Source: CAVVFX01 sp963777595
Lineage (GTDB): Bacteria > Acidobacteriota > Terriglobia > Bryobacterales > Bryobacteraceae
Assembly (NCBI GenBank): GCA_963777595.1
Contig: CAVZRE010000046.1
Span: 124,001 to 188,000 of the forward strand
Length of the DNA: 64,000 nt
Direction of reading: 5' to 3'
Position 1 is the first letter of the stretch, and each line of letters begins with the position of its first letter. Made by a program: the position numbers and the translations under genes. Of the stretch, positions 17,712 to 27,909 are shown one piece after another. The notes beneath the pieces are model-generated. The model saw only the letters and a list, made by a program, of their open reading frames with translations, did no database searches and was not told the origin of the DNA.

Positions 17712-18704
17712 TCAGGTACACAGCAGATTCGTAAAGATAGAACTCTTGCGATCTGAGTCTAAAACAAACTCGGCTTGAGTGCCAATGTCCCAGATGTTAT
17801 AGCCAAAAGACTTTAATGCTTTGATTAACTCATCTGGCGAGTGTCCGCTGTTCATAAGCCCTTGTTCGTTAAGTTCTATCACCATCTTTGGATGATCGCG
17901 CTCCAGGATACAGGTCATTCCTCGTAAAGCCCGAACTTCGGCCCCCTCGATGTCCATCTTCACGAAATGAATGGGAAGTCCGGACGGCGCCATCTCGTCA
18001 ACTCGCTCCCCAGCGCAAGTTAAGCTCGCGAGGGAAGAAGCATCGTGAGTGCTCTCACCGACAAACATGGAGCCGAAATTATCATTCAGATCATCTGCTC
18101 GAAAGTGCAGGATGCAGTCTTCCCTCTTGTCATGGGCGGCGACCCGATGAAGGTGCGCAATAACCTCTAGATGGTTCTCACAAACATTTCGCGAGAGCAG
18201 ATCATAATTGGAAGGAAACGGTTCGAAGGCGTGGACACATCCTTTAGGGCCCACAATGCTACCTAATAATACCGTGAAGTATCCGAGATTGGCGCCCAGA
18301 TCCAGGCAATTCATACCTGGCGTTACGACACGCCGCACTACGCTTGTGACTTCGGGCTCGTAGCAGCCTTGTGCGATGGTCTGTCCAACCATACGATCGC
18401 GCAGGTTGAACCAGAAACGCAAACCTTCGAATTCAGTCAGCACAGTGACGGGAGGCAGTGGCTGCATCTGCAAATCCACTCCCCACACCTGTGAAAACTC
18501 GTGGGACTGCAGAATGCTTCTCACCAGACCCTTTAAATCCTGGGTGCATCGCGACTGATAACTATGCTCATCGCCGAATTCGGGCGGTCGTTGCAGCAGC
18601 AGCCGGTAGCCCCAGTAAGTATCGGCGAAAGTAACCGTTGGAGTCCAATGTTCAAGTGTATTCTCAGCCGCTCGTGTAATTTGGACATGGATCTCGTCGG
18701 CCAT
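17712..18704 (-). CDS. FkbM family methyltransferase
   Basis: The 330-residue protein has NCLDLGANLGYFTVLLGSIV (SAM motif I), VHAFEPFPSNYDLLSRNV and HFVKMDIEGAEVRALRGM, the three hallmarks of FkbM enzymes, which O-methylate sugars or other small molecules. The ATG at 18704 follows GGAG at a good distance; an upstream ATG would add only eight residues. It starts the minus-strand set next to the membrane proteins and probably methylates the local glycan. Confidence 0.88.
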   Translation of the reverse strand: MADEIHVQITRAAENTLEHWTPTVTFADTYWGYRLLLQRPPEFGDEHSYQSRCTQDLKGLVRSILQSHEFSQVWGVDLQMQPLPPVTVLTEFEGLRFWFNLRDRMVGQTIAQGCYEPEVTSVVRRVVTPGMNCLDLGANLGYFTVLLGSIVGPKGCVHAFEPFPSNYDLLSRNVCENHLEVIAHLHRVAAHDKREDCILHFRADDLNDNFGSMFVGESTHDASSLASLTCAGERVDEMAPSGLPIHFVKMDIEGAEVRALRGMTCILERDHPKMVIELNEQGLMNSGHSPDELIKALKSFGYNIWDIGTQAEFVLDSDRKSSIFTNLLCT

Positions 18705-18750
18705 GGAACTCCATTCTACCGTCTTCACTACTCGCCTTTACTGGAAGATC

Positions 18751-20655
18751 CTACTTCTCCACATGCGAGCGCGTAGGGACGCACTCTAAGACTTCCCTGG
18801 ACGCAGATTGCAGGACCTTAAGATCATAGTTGGAGGGAGCCGGCTGAGGCAGCAGCACATTGGCCGCGATGCCGGAGCTTGCGAGTCGGTCATTGTGAAA
18901 CGCCACAGGAACGTCAGGACGCTGCCAGCGACGGGCAGGGACAACCAGGAGTCTCTTGCCGCCGCTCGATACTTCTATAAGAACTTCGCTTGGGACCGTC
19001 CCCGAGGTGGCGTCGAAAGCCCACCCGCTCAGTTCCAATGACAAGGGAACTTGTTGTTGGAAAGCCAGCTGTAACTTGGCGACGTCGAAGTAGCAGGATG
19101 TAACAGATCTGCGGCTGGTGGATTCCAGGAGCTTCGCCACATCCGGGGCCGGCGTATTCTGCGGAGCCGGAAGCGCCCACCAGCGCAGCATGGCGATATC
19201 GTTCGGCGACGCTTGACTCCAGGTGTCAGCGAGTGTCCATGTATCGCTATGAAACAACCGGTCGATGGAGCGAAACGGTTGACGGTCGATTCCGGAATGA
19301 GCATTACGCGAGATGGGGTTATCGCTCAAGTTCCAGAAACGGGACATAGTCGTCGGGCCGGACAACTCGTCCCAGCCTCCGGTGGGATAACAATATGCGC
19401 CCACTGCTTGAACCCAGATCGACGCGGAGGCCAACCCCCAGAAAAGGGCCTTCAGTCTTAGTTGGCTGCTAATCTCCGGAACAGCAAGCGCGACTAAAAG
19501 GATGAGGGGCGGCCCGATTTCAGTGAGGTATCGCCAACCCCATGAGGCTCCGCCCCACCAGGTCGGCCAGAAACTAACCGTCAGCACCTGTCCCAGAATG
19601 ACCAACAGGCAAGCCAACACAAACGAACGCTGGGGCGAGCGCCAGATACGATTTCGCGAGGCGCCCACAATGGCAAACAGGAGGACGGGCGAGAAAAAGA
19701 AGACTCCTTTTCCCGGGCTCACGAGAACCCCGGCAAAAGCTGTGATCGGACTGAGTTGATTGTCGCGGCTTTGATATTCGAGGGGGAAGCTGTACCCTCC
19801 CAAGACGCTACCAAAGAGATGGTAGTTGTAGATCGCGAGGGCGCAGGTGGCGATGATCGGAAATAACAGGAACGTGGCAGCTGCCCTGGAGTTGTGATGC
19901 CATAGCAGGATCGGAACGATGAAAGCCCCGGCAAAAAGAACACTGGTCGGCCGGACCCAAATAGCAGTTGCGCAACAAAGTCCCGCCAGCAGAAGAAGAT
20001 CGAGTTTCTCCTGCCGTGGCAACCAGCGGGCGAAAAAGTAAAGCATCAGAGCGACACAAAGCTGGTCGCCGGTCTGCTGCCAGAGCGCCTGACTGGCGAT
20101 CGCCCAGCTCGACGTTCCGAAAGCGAACACCGCGGACAGCCCCCAGGCCCAACCGCTTGGGACCAGGAGGCGAAGCGTCAAAAACACCACTGCCACCGTC
20201 AGCGACGTGATCAAAGCGGCCGAGACCTTTTCCGCCAGACGCGCAAAGTACACCTGGCGCGGCACCTCCCATTGATTGACGCCAAGCCACATCGCGGCAG
20301 GCGCTATCAACGGGGCAACCAGAATCGATAAACCGATGGGGTAGACGCTATAGTAATTGCCATCCGCTGGAACCACCAAGCCGCGTGTAAATTCAATATT
20401 GGTCCGCACCCATGGGGCGAATCGATCCAGCGTCAACGAATGATCTACCACTAAAGACACGGCTGTCAACGCAGTCGGAAATGAGTCGCCTGCCGCGATG
20501 AGTCTTAGATTAGAACAGTAAACCAGGCACAGAGCGACCAGTAGCAGTACGGCTGCCGAAGCCTGCCTGACGCGCCGGTTCCCCCAGGGTGACGCTGTGA
20601 CGGCCTCTACAGGTTGACTCTTGTCGGGGTGTTGTTCAAGCTGTGACTGCTGCAC
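18751..20655 (-). CDS. Polytopic membrane protein, glycosyltransferase family 39-like
   Basis: The 634-residue product has one N-terminal helix, a periplasmic loop with YSVYPIGLSILVAPLIAPA, about ten further helices and a soluble C-terminal domain of roughly 150 residues rich in beta-type sequence (LELSGWAFDATSGTVPSEVL). This resembles lipid-linked sugar transferases of the GT-C fold, though the catalytic acidic pair of the first loop is not obvious. It likely transfers sugar to an exported glycan. The C-terminal domain is of the same kind as that in the 765-residue protein nearby. Confidence 0.6.
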   Translation of the reverse strand: MQQSQLEQHPDKSQPVEAVTASPWGNRRVRQASAAVLLLVALCLVYCSNLRLIAAGDSFPTALTAVSLVVDHSLTLDRFAPWVRTNIEFTRGLVVPADGNYYSVYPIGLSILVAPLIAPAAMWLGVNQWEVPRQVYFARLAEKVSAALITSLTVAVVFLTLRLLVPSGWAWGLSAVFAFGTSSWAIASQALWQQTGDQLCVALMLYFFARWLPRQEKLDLLLLAGLCCATAIWVRPTSVLFAGAFIVPILLWHHNSRAAATFLLFPIIATCALAIYNYHLFGSVLGGYSFPLEYQSRDNQLSPITAFAGVLVSPGKGVFFFSPVLLFAIVGASRNRIWRSPQRSFVLACLLVILGQVLTVSFWPTWWGGASWGWRYLTEIGPPLILLVALAVPEISSQLRLKALFWGLASASIWVQAVGAYCYPTGGWDELSGPTTMSRFWNLSDNPISRNAHSGIDRQPFRSIDRLFHSDTWTLADTWSQASPNDIAMLRWWALPAPQNTPAPDVAKLLESTSRRSVTSCYFDVAKLQLAFQQQVPLSLELSGWAFDATSGTVPSEVLIEVSSGGKRLLVVPARRWQRPDVPVAFHNDRLASSGIAANVLLPQPAPSNYDLKVLQSASREVLECVPTRSHVEK

Positions 20656-20727
20656 TGGGAGTTAACAGTATAGCCCGAACCGCTCGACAAGCTTTGAACT
20701 GGAACCACTCGATCCATGCACCGCAAC

Positions 20728-22953
20728 TTACTTGATCGCACACCCCGGATCGGGGCCGTCCGCCGGGTTAAAAGTGATGGTTGAAGACGGCGGACAGACA
20801 TCCGCGGCAACGGTGTGAATGCCGACGCCCATAGGTCTGGGATCCGCATTATAGCCCTGGTCCGCGGGCGACTCGAGTTGCTTGGTGAGGATCGTGACTT
20901 TGTGAACCTCCGGGCCGGCGCCGATCGGCAGTCGCACGGTAAATAACTGAATCTTGGGTGGCTTCGTCACCGGAATAACGCCGTCCAGCCGTCCCCGTTC
21001 GTGAATCAACGTAAACGTGACCGGGTTTTTGCCAGAGACCGCCATCAGACTCAGCCTGAGAGATTTTGAGGACGCTACCGGAGAGTGATACGCGAGGACC
21101 GCTTCCTTACTCGTACTCCACAAACCAAATCCCGGGTCCAATGTTGTCCAACCCGAGATAAAATAGCCGGCCTGCTGAGCCGTTAAGGCCCCGTCCCCGG
21201 CTGCCGCCGTAGGAACCGGCATATCGGAAGGCCGGGGCAGTTCGCCGGCAAGGTCCGACATCGTGCACAAAATCATTCCATCCACGCTATTGCAATGTTT
21301 GTCGCCGCTTGCTCCACTGGCGATTAGCTTTGCCACTCGAGGACTGACTACATAGGCCGTATGGGCTGCCAGGCCTTGTTTGGAAACTTGATCGATGAGC
21401 GTATTGCATTGAAACGTAATCGCATCCTGACGGTATCGGTTCACATAATAGCTATTGATTGTTAGACCCTGTTCGGCGGCGAGTAACCCGAAAATCCGGT
21501 ACCCGTCTCCGCCACCGGGCGTGTCATTGGCATTGCACTGCCATGGAGGGAGAACCATCAAATTCCGGTGGTCGCGATTCAGCGTACGCCACACAGGCGA
21601 AATGAGATTCGCAGGAGGAGCACCGGCGGACATGGCAATGCGTGCATATTGCCGTATCGGCCCGGTGTCATAGATCTGCAGCGCCAAGGTTGCCGCAAGA
21701 ATGACGATCCCGTCTCGTGGCTTTAAGAAACGGACCGCCATAACGATCGCGAATGTGGTGAGCAGGTAATAGAGCAGCCAGAATAATCTGCCGGAAGCCC
21801 GAAGCGTGGCCAGGTATTGTGTAAAGTGTTGACCCGGATCCAAGTCAATCACCGCGTGGTTCCCAATCGAGACCAGTGTCGACAGGGCCATCATCGCTAA
21901 CCACACCGCGCAGATCGCCACCGGTGCCCACTTGACCCAATCGCTTCTCCGTACTTCCAAGCGCCCGGTAAGCGTAACGAAGGCTGCCAGTATCAGCAGC
22001 GCAAGGGTTCCTGCACCCAGATAGTTATATCCCTCATACTGACTAGCCGTAAATGTCCGCTGCGAGGGTAGTAGTGGCGAACCTGCCGGCGATGGATCTA
22101 TTGGCGCCAGAAGATTCATAGAGAAAAGACGATACCCCGGGGCAGTAAATTCCTTATTGGTGCTGCCAATGAGTCCCAGTGCGCTGGCGGAGATGACAAA
22201 GCAAACTCCAATAGTGACAAAACCGCTGAGCCCGTCACGTAAAGTCATATGGCGCTTCACAATCGCAGTGAGGCACGCCGCTGCTAATACGAACAGGACC
22301 AAGGTCGCGATGTAGGGGTTAATCCCAACTGTAGTGACCGTCAATAGCGCGGCGCGTCCGACCGCCCGGCGAGTCGAATAGGCTCCCGAGACAATTCGGG
22401 TGTAAAGCAGCAGCGCCGCGAGAATGGCCCAATGGCTGGCCGCTGCAAAGTGGGCTCCTATCCGAAATGTCAAAGGCGGGGACAGCAGGAAGAACAGACC
22501 CCCGATCCATGCCACCAGCGGTCTATCCGGGAAAAAGGTCCGGAGGAGACGCACCGCAAAGAATAGCTGCAGGACCAGACCGAGAAGCGAATAGAGGCCT
22601 AAATACTGGAAGTTGACCGGCAGGATCACTGAAAAGGGCCTCAGGAGCAACGCGACAATCGGGACTGGATCCACGAGCGCAATGGAGGCCCCGATTGGAT
22701 ATCCCAAGGCCTGCGTATACGTCAAGGGCCAGTGCAGTCCGCCGCCCAGCCGGAACATAGCCCAGGCTATGTAGTACATGGCTGCATCGCCGTTCAGCCA
22801 GGCAATATTGGTCGGTCGGAGAATGCCGCCCAGGAGCGAGATTCCATAAGGCACCGCGACCAGAGCGGACATCACCAAATCTCTGAGGCACTGGAAACTC
22901 TTCTCCTCCGGCGCAGCAGGGGTTTGCGCCGCTATTGGTCTCTGCGCTGTCAT
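20728..22953 (-). CDS. DUF6311-type polytopic membrane protein
   Basis: The protein (741 residues from this start) has WLNGDAAMYYIAWAMFRLGG, PLTYTQALGYPIGASIALVD and then many helices (LGLYSLLGLVLQLFFAVRLL). This opening is characteristic of DUF6311, a GT-C-like family found in cell-surface sugar clusters. A soluble domain of about 300 residues follows the last helix. The ATG at 22953 is chosen because AGGGAGG stands directly ahead of it; an ATG five codons earlier has no such site. It begins 17 bp after the stop of the next membrane-protein gene upstream, so the two are probably cotranscribed. Confidence 0.7.
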   Translation of the reverse strand: MTAQRPIAAQTPAAPEEKSFQCLRDLVMSALVAVPYGISLLGGILRPTNIAWLNGDAAMYYIAWAMFRLGGGLHWPLTYTQALGYPIGASIALVDPVPIVALLLRPFSVILPVNFQYLGLYSLLGLVLQLFFAVRLLRTFFPDRPLVAWIGGLFFLLSPPLTFRIGAHFAAASHWAILAALLLYTRIVSGAYSTRRAVGRAALLTVTTVGINPYIATLVLFVLAAACLTAIVKRHMTLRDGLSGFVTIGVCFVISASALGLIGSTNKEFTAPGYRLFSMNLLAPIDPSPAGSPLLPSQRTFTASQYEGYNYLGAGTLALLILAAFVTLTGRLEVRRSDWVKWAPVAICAVWLAMMALSTLVSIGNHAVIDLDPGQHFTQYLATLRASGRLFWLLYYLLTTFAIVMAVRFLKPRDGIVILAATLALQIYDTGPIRQYARIAMSAGAPPANLISPVWRTLNRDHRNLMVLPPWQCNANDTPGGGDGYRIFGLLAAEQGLTINSYYVNRYRQDAITFQCNTLIDQVSKQGLAAHTAYVVSPRVAKLIASGASGDKHCNSVDGMILCTMSDLAGELPRPSDMPVPTAAAGDGALTAQQAGYFISGWTTLDPGFGLWSTSKEAVLAYHSPVASSKSLRLSLMAVSGKNPVTFTLIHERGRLDGVIPVTKPPKIQLFTVRLPIGAGPEVHKVTILTKQLESPADQGYNADPRPMGVGIHTVAADVCPPSSTITFNPADGPDPGCAIK

Positions 22954-22969
22954 GTCCTCCCTTAACATC

Positions 22970-25267
22970 TCAATGCACCACCACCTGCCACACGGCCCCG
23001 CATCTCCAGGCCCGCTTCCGGTTCACCTGGACAATGGCCAGATTATAAGCGCCGGGAGCCACTGGGCCTCCTTGTAATTGAAAACCCGATTTGAGCAGAC
23101 CCGGCTTTGCCAGAGCCTGGGCTACATCGGGCCGAACCATCAGCGTCTGTGCGCGGGCATAGAGGCTCGTCTTCACAGAGTATAGGTTGAGATAAACTTC
23201 ATCCGGCGCAATCCCCTCTTGAGCCACCGCCGACCAACCCACAACATCCAGTTTGTTCCCATGCAGCGTGGTGCTCGCGGAGGTATTCACGGATCGGATC
23301 GGTATGCCATTCATCAAATCGAGAGAGCAATCGGATTTAGCGCCTGAAAGCGTAGCGGCAGCAAGGGACTCGGGCTTAGCAGAGGAGAATTGGCTAATGG
23401 CCGGCAATGTCTGCGACTGAGCCCTTTTGCCCGTCGGCAGAGCGGTTAGCGGGCAAACCGATTTCCTGTCGCTTTCGAGTAAATAGGCTGTTATGTTTCG
23501 AGCCTCGTCGCCGGCAATATATCCGCGCCATCCGACCCTGGTCGAATGTATCGTCGGGACTGCGCGTTCTACATCGTCCCTGTCAAAGTGTTCTCTCGCA
23601 ACACCTGCGATCCGCAGGGAGTCATCCGCCAGAACAATCACTTCCGGAGCCCGGTTCGCTTTCAAATCCCAAGCCCAACCGGCGACGCGGGATCCAGGCA
23701 TGACGGCAGAGGACACGGGAGTCGCCGCGTCGAAGTGTCCGAGGCAGGAAGCGCCACGGTCAATGACAAAGTGATCGGATAGAGGAGTGCCCGGCCACCG
23801 TGTCCAGTCTTCCGTGAATACAGACAAGTGATTGCTTCTCAGGTAATCGACAGCCGCGAACAGGTCCGTAGGAACAGGCGTACGATAATCGGGTGTCCAT
23901 GGCATAGGATTAAAGGCGCCAATCGGCGTATGATATAGGCGCGTCCACGGCACAGGGTCAAAGACTCCGGCGACCACCGCGGCTTGGGACTCTCCGATCA
24001 GATCCGCATACCCCTTTGCATGTGCGATCTCTGCCGGCCGCTCGACCACCATTCCAATCAGGATGCAGAAGACAACTCCCGCATAAACCAGATGGCGCAG
24101 GCGTGGGTTTCTTACCCTGGGCTCTACCACAGACCACGCAAAGGAGACCAGGCATCCCCAAAAGATCAGCGCCGGAGTATGGTAGCGATAGGTCAACGCC
24201 TCAACCATCGGGAAATTGAGCCTGCCGCTTGCCGCGATGGCAGCAGTGATGATAACGAACAGCAGAATGGAGGCCAGGGCAGCCTGAGCGGGTTGGAATC
24301 GGTCGTGTTTGCGCCAAATTGCAGCTATTCCGCAGAATACGGCTAACGACCCTAGATAGCCGAATACGGCGGCGCAAGTTACACGAACCGAGTCGTTGCC
24401 GACTCCCATTTGTGTCAAAACCGGGTCAATTGGAGATCCGAGATAGGCTCCGGCGAACTCAACCAATTGTGGCAAGTGAGTCAGTGAGTCCAGTGGATCC
24501 GCATGCAACCCAGGCCTGTGATACCCCCATAAGTAAGTTATGCTGAGGAACGCAGCGCCTACTCCGAGCGCAATCAAATTGCGGGTGGGAAGACGCAGCC
24601 AGATGGCAAACAGGATCAACACCGGCCACACAAACAACCCATTTGCCATGGAATAAGTCGATAACACCGCGGCGATCAGGGTTGCGGCGAGCCACCAGGT
24701 TCCGGTTTCTCCTTTGGATTGCGCTTCCGCAGTGCGGAGCAGAGCAAAGATCGCGCCGGTCATCGAGCAATAAACTGCCACAAACTGAATTTGAAAGCCC
24801 CATGTCAGATTTGTAAATTGCTGCGCGGAGAAGAGACAAGAGGCCAGAAAACATCCCAGGAGCAGATACGACGGCCTGGAGAATTTACAGGCTCGCCCGG
24901 CCAGCCACCACAACAGGACAAAATCCAACGCCTGAATCACCACGATGCACACAATCAGGAATGCGCTTCGGGCGTGAAACAAGAAGTGGTCAATCCAGAA
25001 GAATATCCGCGCTACAGCAATGCGATGTTCGTTGTGTTGAAAAAATAGAAAGGCCGCGTACCTTTTGCCATAACCCAGGTACAGCATCCAATGAGCCCAG
25101 GCATCGAACAACGGCAACGGGAAATAAGTAGTCAGGATGATTTGAACAGTCGTCGCCAGCACCAGTAGCGTCAGGCCGATACCTATCCAGACCAGCAGTA
25201 CATCAATCTTTCCCGATGACTGATTGCCGGCTGGGACTTCAGCGGCGGAAGGTTTCGCGAAGTTCAT
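22970..25267 (-). CDS. Large polytopic membrane protein with soluble C-terminal domain
   Basis: The 765-residue protein has about twelve membrane segments in the first 460 residues (IGLTLLVLATTVQIILTTYF, FLIVCIVVIQALDFVLLWWL and others) and a soluble C-terminal domain of about 300 residues with two similar halves (VAGWAWDLKANRAPEVIVLA and VVGWSAVAQEGIAPDEVYLN). It has the general look of GT-C glycosyltransferases, but I cannot name the family. It stands first in the minus-strand membrane-protein operon. Confidence 0.6.
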   Translation of the reverse strand: MNFAKPSAAEVPAGNQSSGKIDVLLVWIGIGLTLLVLATTVQIILTTYFPLPLFDAWAHWMLYLGYGKRYAAFLFFQHNEHRIAVARIFFWIDHFLFHARSAFLIVCIVVIQALDFVLLWWLAGRACKFSRPSYLLLGCFLASCLFSAQQFTNLTWGFQIQFVAVYCSMTGAIFALLRTAEAQSKGETGTWWLAATLIAAVLSTYSMANGLFVWPVLILFAIWLRLPTRNLIALGVGAAFLSITYLWGYHRPGLHADPLDSLTHLPQLVEFAGAYLGSPIDPVLTQMGVGNDSVRVTCAAVFGYLGSLAVFCGIAAIWRKHDRFQPAQAALASILLFVIITAAIAASGRLNFPMVEALTYRYHTPALIFWGCLVSFAWSVVEPRVRNPRLRHLVYAGVVFCILIGMVVERPAEIAHAKGYADLIGESQAAVVAGVFDPVPWTRLYHTPIGAFNPMPWTPDYRTPVPTDLFAAVDYLRSNHLSVFTEDWTRWPGTPLSDHFVIDRGASCLGHFDAATPVSSAVMPGSRVAGWAWDLKANRAPEVIVLADDSLRIAGVAREHFDRDDVERAVPTIHSTRVGWRGYIAGDEARNITAYLLESDRKSVCPLTALPTGKRAQSQTLPAISQFSSAKPESLAAATLSGAKSDCSLDLMNGIPIRSVNTSASTTLHGNKLDVVGWSAVAQEGIAPDEVYLNLYSVKTSLYARAQTLMVRPDVAQALAKPGLLKSGFQLQGGPVAPGAYNLAIVQVNRKRAWRCGAVWQVVVH

Positions 25268-25366
25268 GTATCACAGATCATGCACAGCCTGATCGCACTG
25301 TAAACAAGGAACAAGTGTAAAGTATATACAGCCTAAGTCAGCGACTCCGGCGCCATACCCTGCAAC

Positions 25367-26554
25367 ATGGGACCTGACCACTATATCTTCAACCATATTC
25401 CCAAAACCGGCGGAACTTCGTTGTTGGAAATCTGCCATCACAATCTGGCAGCCTCGGTGGTCAGTCCACACTTGACCGAAGACGAAGCTTTGCTTGCCCC
25501 CGTCGAACCACTCGAACGCTACCGGTTGATCGCGGGCCATTTCAGTGTTCTCGCTCAAGTTCGCTTCTCCCGGGAACGCTACAGTATGACGCTGCTGCGG
25601 CACCCTATCCGGCGAATTCTGTCGACGTATACTTTCTGGCGAGCCGTGCCCGAGATCAATCCGGCAACTTCCAAGGCCAAAGAATTGTCGTTAAACGGCT
25701 TCGTACGCTATTTCATCGATAGCCCGATAGTCATTCAGAATCCCTATACGCATCATTTCGCAGCCATCGGAAGAGACTTCCCTTGCGACCCCTCCGATAC
25801 AGGCTCGCTCCTGGCCGCGGCGAAACGCAACCTGGCGGCGTTCGATTTCATCGGCATTTGTGAAGAGTTTGAACGCTCGGCGCGGCTGCTTTGCGGCGAA
25901 CTTGGCTGGCGCCTTCCCGACCCTTTGCCGTATGTGAACCGCTCCGGGTCAGAGAATGTGTTCGCGGACATCGACGAGCCGACGCTGAAGATTCTGGAAG
26001 ACCGGAACCGGCTTGATTTCGAGTTATACAGCTATGGAATGAGTCTGTTTGAGTCGAACGAACGGCGGCATCGGGCTCCGGCGCGCCTATCGGTCCTAAA
26101 GTCGACGCATTTGACGCCATTCACGGACCCGTGCAGACCCTGCCGCGAAGCCGACATTCAGGCCGTCGCCGCCGCGTGGCTTCCGGAAGGGTCCACAAAG
26201 ATGCTGGAAGTCGTGATTCAGTTCCACACCAGAGTGGCCAGCGAGGAACTGTCTTTGGGGGTGGGCATCTATGACGCGGCTGGGAACCTCGTGTGGGGCA
26301 CCAGTACATGGTCCGAAAATTTGGAAGTAAAGAACCAGACGGACCGCGACAGCCAGGCAGTGTTTGTCGCGCAGTTCCAGGCGCCGGCAGGCATTTATTC
26401 CGTGACAGCGGCGATTCACAAGTTTCGCAGGCTCGGGTTTCACGACCACTGGATGGAGAGAGCCGCCTTCTTTGAGGTATCCCCGCAGTTCGCTGTTCCG
26501 CCTGATATGCGCAGTGTGAAACTGCGCGAATTCCACTCCACGGTGATCGCTTAA
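25367..26554 (+). CDS. Sulfotransferase with C-terminal Wzt-C-like carbohydrate-binding domain
   Basis: Residues 6-20 contain NHIPKTGGTSLLEI, the 5'-phosphosulfate P-loop of family 2 sulfotransferases, and MTLLRHPIRRILSTYTF is the 3'-phosphate site. The enzyme would move sulfate from PAPS to a sugar. Residues about 250-390 (VAAAWLPEGSTKMLEVVIQF, LSLGVGIYDAAGNLVWGTST) resemble the beta-sandwich that follows the ATPase in Wzt O-antigen exporters and binds the glycan end. Such a fusion could deliver sulfation to a specific glycan terminus. The gene faces the convergent gmd gene 10 bp away. Confidence 0.75.
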   Translation: MGPDHYIFNHIPKTGGTSLLEICHHNLAASVVSPHLTEDEALLAPVEPLERYRLIAGHFSVLAQVRFSRERYSMTLLRHPIRRILSTYTFWRAVPEINPATSKAKELSLNGFVRYFIDSPIVIQNPYTHHFAAIGRDFPCDPSDTGSLLAAAKRNLAAFDFIGICEEFERSARLLCGELGWRLPDPLPYVNRSGSENVFADIDEPTLKILEDRNRLDFELYSYGMSLFESNERRHRAPARLSVLKSTHLTPFTDPCRPCREADIQAVAAAWLPEGSTKMLEVVIQFHTRVASEELSLGVGIYDAAGNLVWGTSTWSENLEVKNQTDRDSQAVFVAQFQAPAGIYSVTAAIHKFRRLGFHDHWMERAAFFEVSPQFAVPPDMRSVKLREFHSTVIA

Positions 26555-26564
26555 TCTTCAGCGC

Positions 26565-27575
26565 TCACAGCGACGCGCCTGCCCGAGCTTTCCCTAACCT
26601 CACTCCTTTGGCCCGGCAATCCGATTCGACCATCTCCCAAATCAGCGATTCCAGATTGACGTTCGACGACCAGCCGAGGCGCGCCTTCGCTTTCGCCGGA
26701 TTGCCGACCAGGAGATCCACCTCCGCGGGACGGTGCAGCACCGGATCCACTACGACATATTTCCGGTAATCGAGCCCGGCACACCGGAAGGCAATCTCGG
26801 CGAATTTCCTGACCGAGTGCGTCTGTCCGGTGGCTACCACGTAATCGTCCGGTTGATCCTGCTGCAGCATGCGCCACATGGCTTCCACGTATTCCGCGGC
26901 ATGACCCCAGTCCCGTTTGGCATCCAGATTTCCCAGCTTCAATTCGGTCGCCTGGCCGGCTGCGATCCGGGCTACTCCCGCGGTAATCTTCCGCGTCACG
27001 AACTCGAATCCCCGCCGCGGCGATTCATGATTGAAAAGGATCCCGCTCGAGGCATGCAGACCGTAGGCTTCCCGATAGTTTCGCGTCAGATCGAAGCCCG
27101 CCACTTTGCTGATCCCATAGGCCGACCGTGGATGAAAGCGGGTGGTTTCCACCTGCGGCATCTCCGCCACCTTGCCGAACATTTCGCTGGAACCGGCAAA
27201 ATAGAAGCGGCATTTGGGCACCACGTCTTTGATCACCGCCAACACATGGTGCGTACCGTTAATGTTGGTCTGCAAAGTGGAGAACTCGTCGTCAAACGAG
27301 TAGCTGACAAAACTTTGCGCGGCTAAGTGGTAGCATTCGTCCGGCTCGACAGCGCGCATGACATTGTGAATGCTGGGGAAGCTCTCCAAAGAACCGGCGT
27401 GGAGGTGCACCTCGCCCAGAATGTCGGCAATCCTGACCAACCGGTGAGTGGGATCTTCGAGCGCCACGCGGCGAATGAGGCCGTGTACCTCGTATCCCTT
27501 TGATAACAGTAATTCGGCTAAATAGGAGCCGTCTTGTCCGGTGATGCCTGTAATTAGCGCCTTGGGTCGGCCCAT
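26565..27575 (-). CDS. gmd: GDP-mannose 4,6-dehydratase
   Basis: The 336-residue protein opens PKALITGITGQDGSYLAELL (NADP-binding TGxxGxxG), has SSEMFGK with the catalytic Thr/Ser/Glu region, YGISK (YxxxK) and the substrate site NHESPRRGFEFVTRKI. It turns GDP-mannose into GDP-4-keto-6-deoxymannose, the precursor of fucose, rhamnose-D and related deoxysugars. A broken copy of its first 541 bp lies in opposite orientation at 56755-57299, and a second, divergent gmd-like gene is at 57800. Confidence 0.92.
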   Translation of the reverse strand: MGRPKALITGITGQDGSYLAELLLSKGYEVHGLIRRVALEDPTHRLVRIADILGEVHLHAGSLESFPSIHNVMRAVEPDECYHLAAQSFVSYSFDDEFSTLQTNINGTHHVLAVIKDVVPKCRFYFAGSSEMFGKVAEMPQVETTRFHPRSAYGISKVAGFDLTRNYREAYGLHASSGILFNHESPRRGFEFVTRKITAGVARIAAGQATELKLGNLDAKRDWGHAAEYVEAMWRMLQQDQPDDYVVATGQTHSVRKFAEIAFRCAGLDYRKYVVVDPVLHRPAEVDLLVGNPAKAKARLGWSSNVNLESLIWEMVESDCRAKGVRLGKARAGASL

Positions 27576-27680
27576 GATATTGATCGTCTTGCTGTCAACC
27601 GTCTGGCGAGCGCAAGCCCACTGTGGTCACGCTGCTTAGCACATCAGTATAACGTGATGGCTCTGAGCCAAATCACCTCG

Positions 27681-27707
27681 CCGGGTTTGAGCTATAATTC
27701 AAACCGG
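27681..27707 (+). promoter_or_regulatory. Promoter with overlapping inverted repeat upstream of the T6SS operon
   Basis: A TATAAT hexamer at 27693-27698 sits inside an inverted repeat (CCGGGTTTGA ... TCAAACCGG). The arms would place a repressor directly over the -10 region. Transcripts from here would have a leader of roughly 200 nt before tssB at 27910. The -35 is not evident. The rest of 27576-27909 holds no gene I can see. Confidence 0.45.
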
Positions 27708-27909
27708 ACTTTAAAATACGGAGACCCTGGAGGATGGTAACGGCGGTGGGTGGTTTCCTTTTTCGAAAGACTTACGTGCTCTTCACCCCAGGCTCCCATG
27801 TCCCTCCGTCCCAATCCACGGATTTAATTATTTGTAACCACCCGTACGTTTCACTGCGGATTGTTTGAATGTTTCGGATAGCAGAAGTCGCTTAAGGAGA
27901 CAGAAGCAT

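Noticed and set aside
18808..19041. Small plus-strand frame
   Set aside because: It lies within the membrane-protein gene on the other strand and has no ribosome site.
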